Shown in pieces: positions 60,696 to 62,301 of a DNA stretch of 62,301 nucleotides; within the stretch, counting starts at the first letter, position 1; every line of letters starts with the position of its first letter. A program made the translations under genes and the position numbers. The DNA lies in the NCBI RefSeq assembly GCF_021538895.1, contig NZ_JADDRL010000054.1, forward strand, positions 1-62,301. The letters are read 5' to 3'. The notes under the pieces were generated by a model. The model was not told where the DNA came from, ran no database searches, and saw nothing but the letters and a program-made list of their open reading frames with translations. This DNA is from Streptomyces olivochromogenes. Lineage in GTDB: Bacteria; Actinomycetota; Actinomycetes; Streptomycetales; Streptomycetaceae.

Positions 60696-61388
60696 CTCAA
60701 CGGTTCGAAGACCTTCATCTCCAACGGCATCCACGCGGACCTGGTGATCGTCGTCGCCCGGACCACCCCTGAGGGTGGCGCGCACGGGATGTCGCTGCTG
60801 GTCGTCGAGCGGGGCATGGAGGGCTTCGAGCGCGGCCGGAATCTCGACAAGATCGGGCAGAAGGCGCAGGACACGGCCGAGTTGTTCTTCAGGGACGTGC
60901 GCGTTCCCAAGGAGAACCTGCTCGGTGAGCTGAACGGCGCGTTCATCCACCTGATGACGAACCTCGCTCAGGAGCGGATCACCATCGCGGTGGCTGCCAT
61001 CGCCGGGGCTGAGCGACTGCTGGAGATCACCACCCAGTACGTGAAGGAGCGCGAGGCGTTCGGTCGGCCGCTGGCCAAGCTCCAGCACGTCCGCTTCGAG
61101 ATCGCCGAGTTGGCCACCGAGTGCGCCGTCACCCGGGCCTTCCTGGACCGCTGCATCGAGGAGCACGCCAACGGTTCGCTGGATGCCGTCCATGCCTCCA
61201 TGGCGAAGTGGTGGGCGACCGAGCTGCAGAAGCGGGTGGCCGATCGCTGCCTGCAACTGCACGGCGGATACGGCTACATGACGGAGTACCCGATCGCCAA
61301 GGCCTTCACCGACGGCCGCATCCAGACCATCTACGGCGGCACGACCGAGATCATGAAGGAGATCATCGGCCGCTCACTGCTCGCCTGA
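60696..61388 (+). pseudogene. Acyl-CoA dehydrogenase, C-terminal two-thirds, fused to SDR fragment
   Basis: From NHWVLNGSKTFISNGIHADL the sequence is a good acyl-CoA dehydrogenase: KIGQKAQDTAELFFRDVRVP, QERITIAVAAIAGAERLLEI, REAFGRPLAKLQHVRFEIAE, LHGGYGYMTEYPIAKAF (catalytic-base region) and IYGGTTEIMKEIIGRSLL, ending TGA61388. About 150 N-terminal residues with half of the FAD/acyl pocket are missing because a deletion joins it to the SDR start. The surviving frame could yield a ~240-residue protein, but without its N-terminal domain it should not be active. Confidence 0.8.
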
Positions 61389-61397
61389 CTCCGCCCT

Positions 61398-61547
61398 CAG
61401 GTCCTGCACGGCAACGAGCCGATCGGCCCGGTCGGCGGCCTGATCCGGGAGGTCCAGGCGCGCCGTCCCGGGCTCGATCCGGCTGTGATCCACGACGTCG
61501 ACGACATCGTCAGCCTCTGTCACCCCATTGAAACAAGCACCAAATAG
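61398..61547 (+). pseudogene. Thiolase (acetyl-CoA acetyltransferase) N-terminal fragment
   Basis: Nine bases after the dehydrogenase stop the same frame reads QVLHGNEPIGPVGGLIREVQ, ARRPGLDPAVIHDVDDIVSL, CHPIETSTK and stops. This resembles the early part of FadA-type thiolases (xLHGxKPIxLVxGLI... PGLDPAxIDDIV). The start, active-site Cys region and the rest are absent. With the SDR and dehydrogenase pieces it is the third remnant of one beta-oxidation operon. The match is from pattern memory. Confidence 0.5.
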
Positions 61548-61726
61548 GCGTCACACGTGTCATCCCAGCGTCCGGATATCGCCTGTCACGCCCACACCAC
61601 ACATGGCGTGAACTACCAAAATCGCAGGTCAGGAGCTCTTCGCGACCGGCTTCAAATTCGCCGCTCAACCGTACGACGCGCCATGGAGGAGTTGTGAAAT
61701 TGATCTCTGCGGGATAAACCCCCAGT

Positions 61727-62002
61727 TCAGGCCATGTTTTCGAGTCTTTCAGCCAGGTTCTGCAAGTCGATGAGCGTCAAAAGAACGTCGTGCGCCTCGT
61801 CGTCCTGGCCGATCTCCCCGCGCACGTCGGGCGCCCACAGCGACACGCCGTAGGGCACGAGCAGCGGGAAGTCGTTGCCGAACTGGGCGCCGTGGACGGT
61901 CTGTTGGAGCGTGCGCCGACGTCGGGGCACCCGTCGGCGGACTCCGACCGATGGATCCAGCCTCACAGCTTGAGCACAAATTACATACATCCCCCTCTTC
62001 AT
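61727..62002 (-). CDS. Hypothetical protein fragment, up to 91 aa
   Basis: The coding-like part is the C-terminal ~55 residues (GNDFPLLVPYGVSLWAPDVR, DVLLTLIDLQNLAERLENMA). The first ~35 residues (Arg-rich) look like shadow sequence, so the true start or an upstream frameshift is unclear. I do not recognise the family. It may be the end of a decayed gene. Confidence 0.35.
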   Translation of the reverse strand: MKRGMYVICAQAVRLDPSVGVRRRVPRRRRTLQQTVHGAQFGNDFPLLVPYGVSLWAPDVRGEIGQDDEAHDVLLTLIDLQNLAERLENMA

Positions 62003-62301
62003 ACTGGCCCCGATGGTCTAGATTGACCGTGCTTCAGCTGTTCGAACACGAGGCGGCCAATTAATGATCTATGGGTCCGGCGCCAAGGAAAGCCAGAAGT
62101 CACGTCCCCGGCGTCGGACGTGGGGGTGATCAATTCTTGAGTCCGAGCGGGGCCTTGGGTGCAGGGAACACCCGAGGTTTCGACGGGTTTCCGCGCACCT
62201 GGAGTGCATGGCAGGACCTGCGGGTCCGCTGCCGCCATGGTGGGTCGTTCAAGTAGTTCTGAAACAGCAGGAATGTATGCGTGGGGGCGGGGGCCTCCCG
62301 C
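62003..62301. other. Right-end interval without a supportable gene
   Basis: 300 bp to the window edge. A sequence TGGTCTAGATTGACC near 62014-62028 matches one half of the dre consensus and contains a TTGACC -35-like box. A 61-codon frame at 62071 has no family match. Nothing firm is called. Confidence 0.35.

Noticed and set aside
62071..62256. 61-codon ORF at the right edge
   Set aside because: No family match and shadow-like composition.

Overview
The window is very GC-rich, uses GTG and TTG starts freely, and carries families typical of Streptomyces: S8 exoproteases, a GH92 mannosidase with a discoidin domain, SpoIIE-type phosphatases, DUF4328, DUF6480, DUF6585, SCO6745 and DUF5937 proteins, and a ROK regulator. 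I read it as a Streptomyces (or close actinomycete) chromosome segment in an accessory, arm-like region. Intact metabolic operons alternate with broken genes and transposase relics. No CRISPR array, prophage, integrase or polyketide/peptide-synthetase cluster was found.

Left part (1-18 kb), secreted enzymes and sugar uptake. The end of a cell-wall-binding membrane protein is followed by a secreted ThuA/ricin-lectin protein, a badly deleted S8 protease gene, its putative TrmB/LuxR-type regulator, and an intact 1236-aa S8 protease preceded by a triple TGCGCCA operator-like motif. A secreted GH92 mannosidase lies under a perfect LacI-type palindrome. A three-gene sugar ABC importer (ATPase, permease, lipoprotein binding protein) is divergent from a ROK repressor.

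18-26 kb, central carbon. A five-gene leftward operon tkt-gnd-zwf-pgmB-GH65 links phosphorolysis of an alpha-glucobiose (beta-glucose-1-P, then glucose-6-P) to oxidative pentose phosphate flux.

26-38 kb, signalling and detoxification. Two PP2C/SpoIIE phosphatases, a crotonase, a DUF4142 protein, L-asparaginase, two epoxide-hydrolase-fold hydrolases and a SCO6745 protein surround a gene graveyard at 32.5-33.4 kb (TetR, oxidoreductase and GH92 fragments).

38-49 kb. Two uncharacterised proteins, a broken ECF sigma gene, a lipoprotein with two tandem I36-type protease inhibitors divergent from a DUF5937 regulator, a DUF6585 membrane protein, a GNAT-AAA+ fusion protein, a fatty-acid desaturase and an epoxide hydrolase that seems to lack its first residues.

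49-53 kb, recombination hotspot. The 3' half of a tRNA (probably tRNA-Arg) with its hairpin adjoins a lone, full-length rpoA with no ribosomal-protein neighbours. A divergent small CarD/UvrD-tail-like protein follows, then relics of at least three transposases around a dihydrofolate-reductase-like gene.

53-62 kb. Small stress-type membrane proteins (DUF4328, PRC-barrel, hydrophobic protein, DUF6480), an Lrp-type regulator divergent from VOC and DoxX genes, and a TetR/nitronate monooxygenase pair. A collapsed fatty-acid degradation cluster follows, in which an SDR start, an acyl-CoA dehydrogenase end and a thiolase fragment are fused by deletion.
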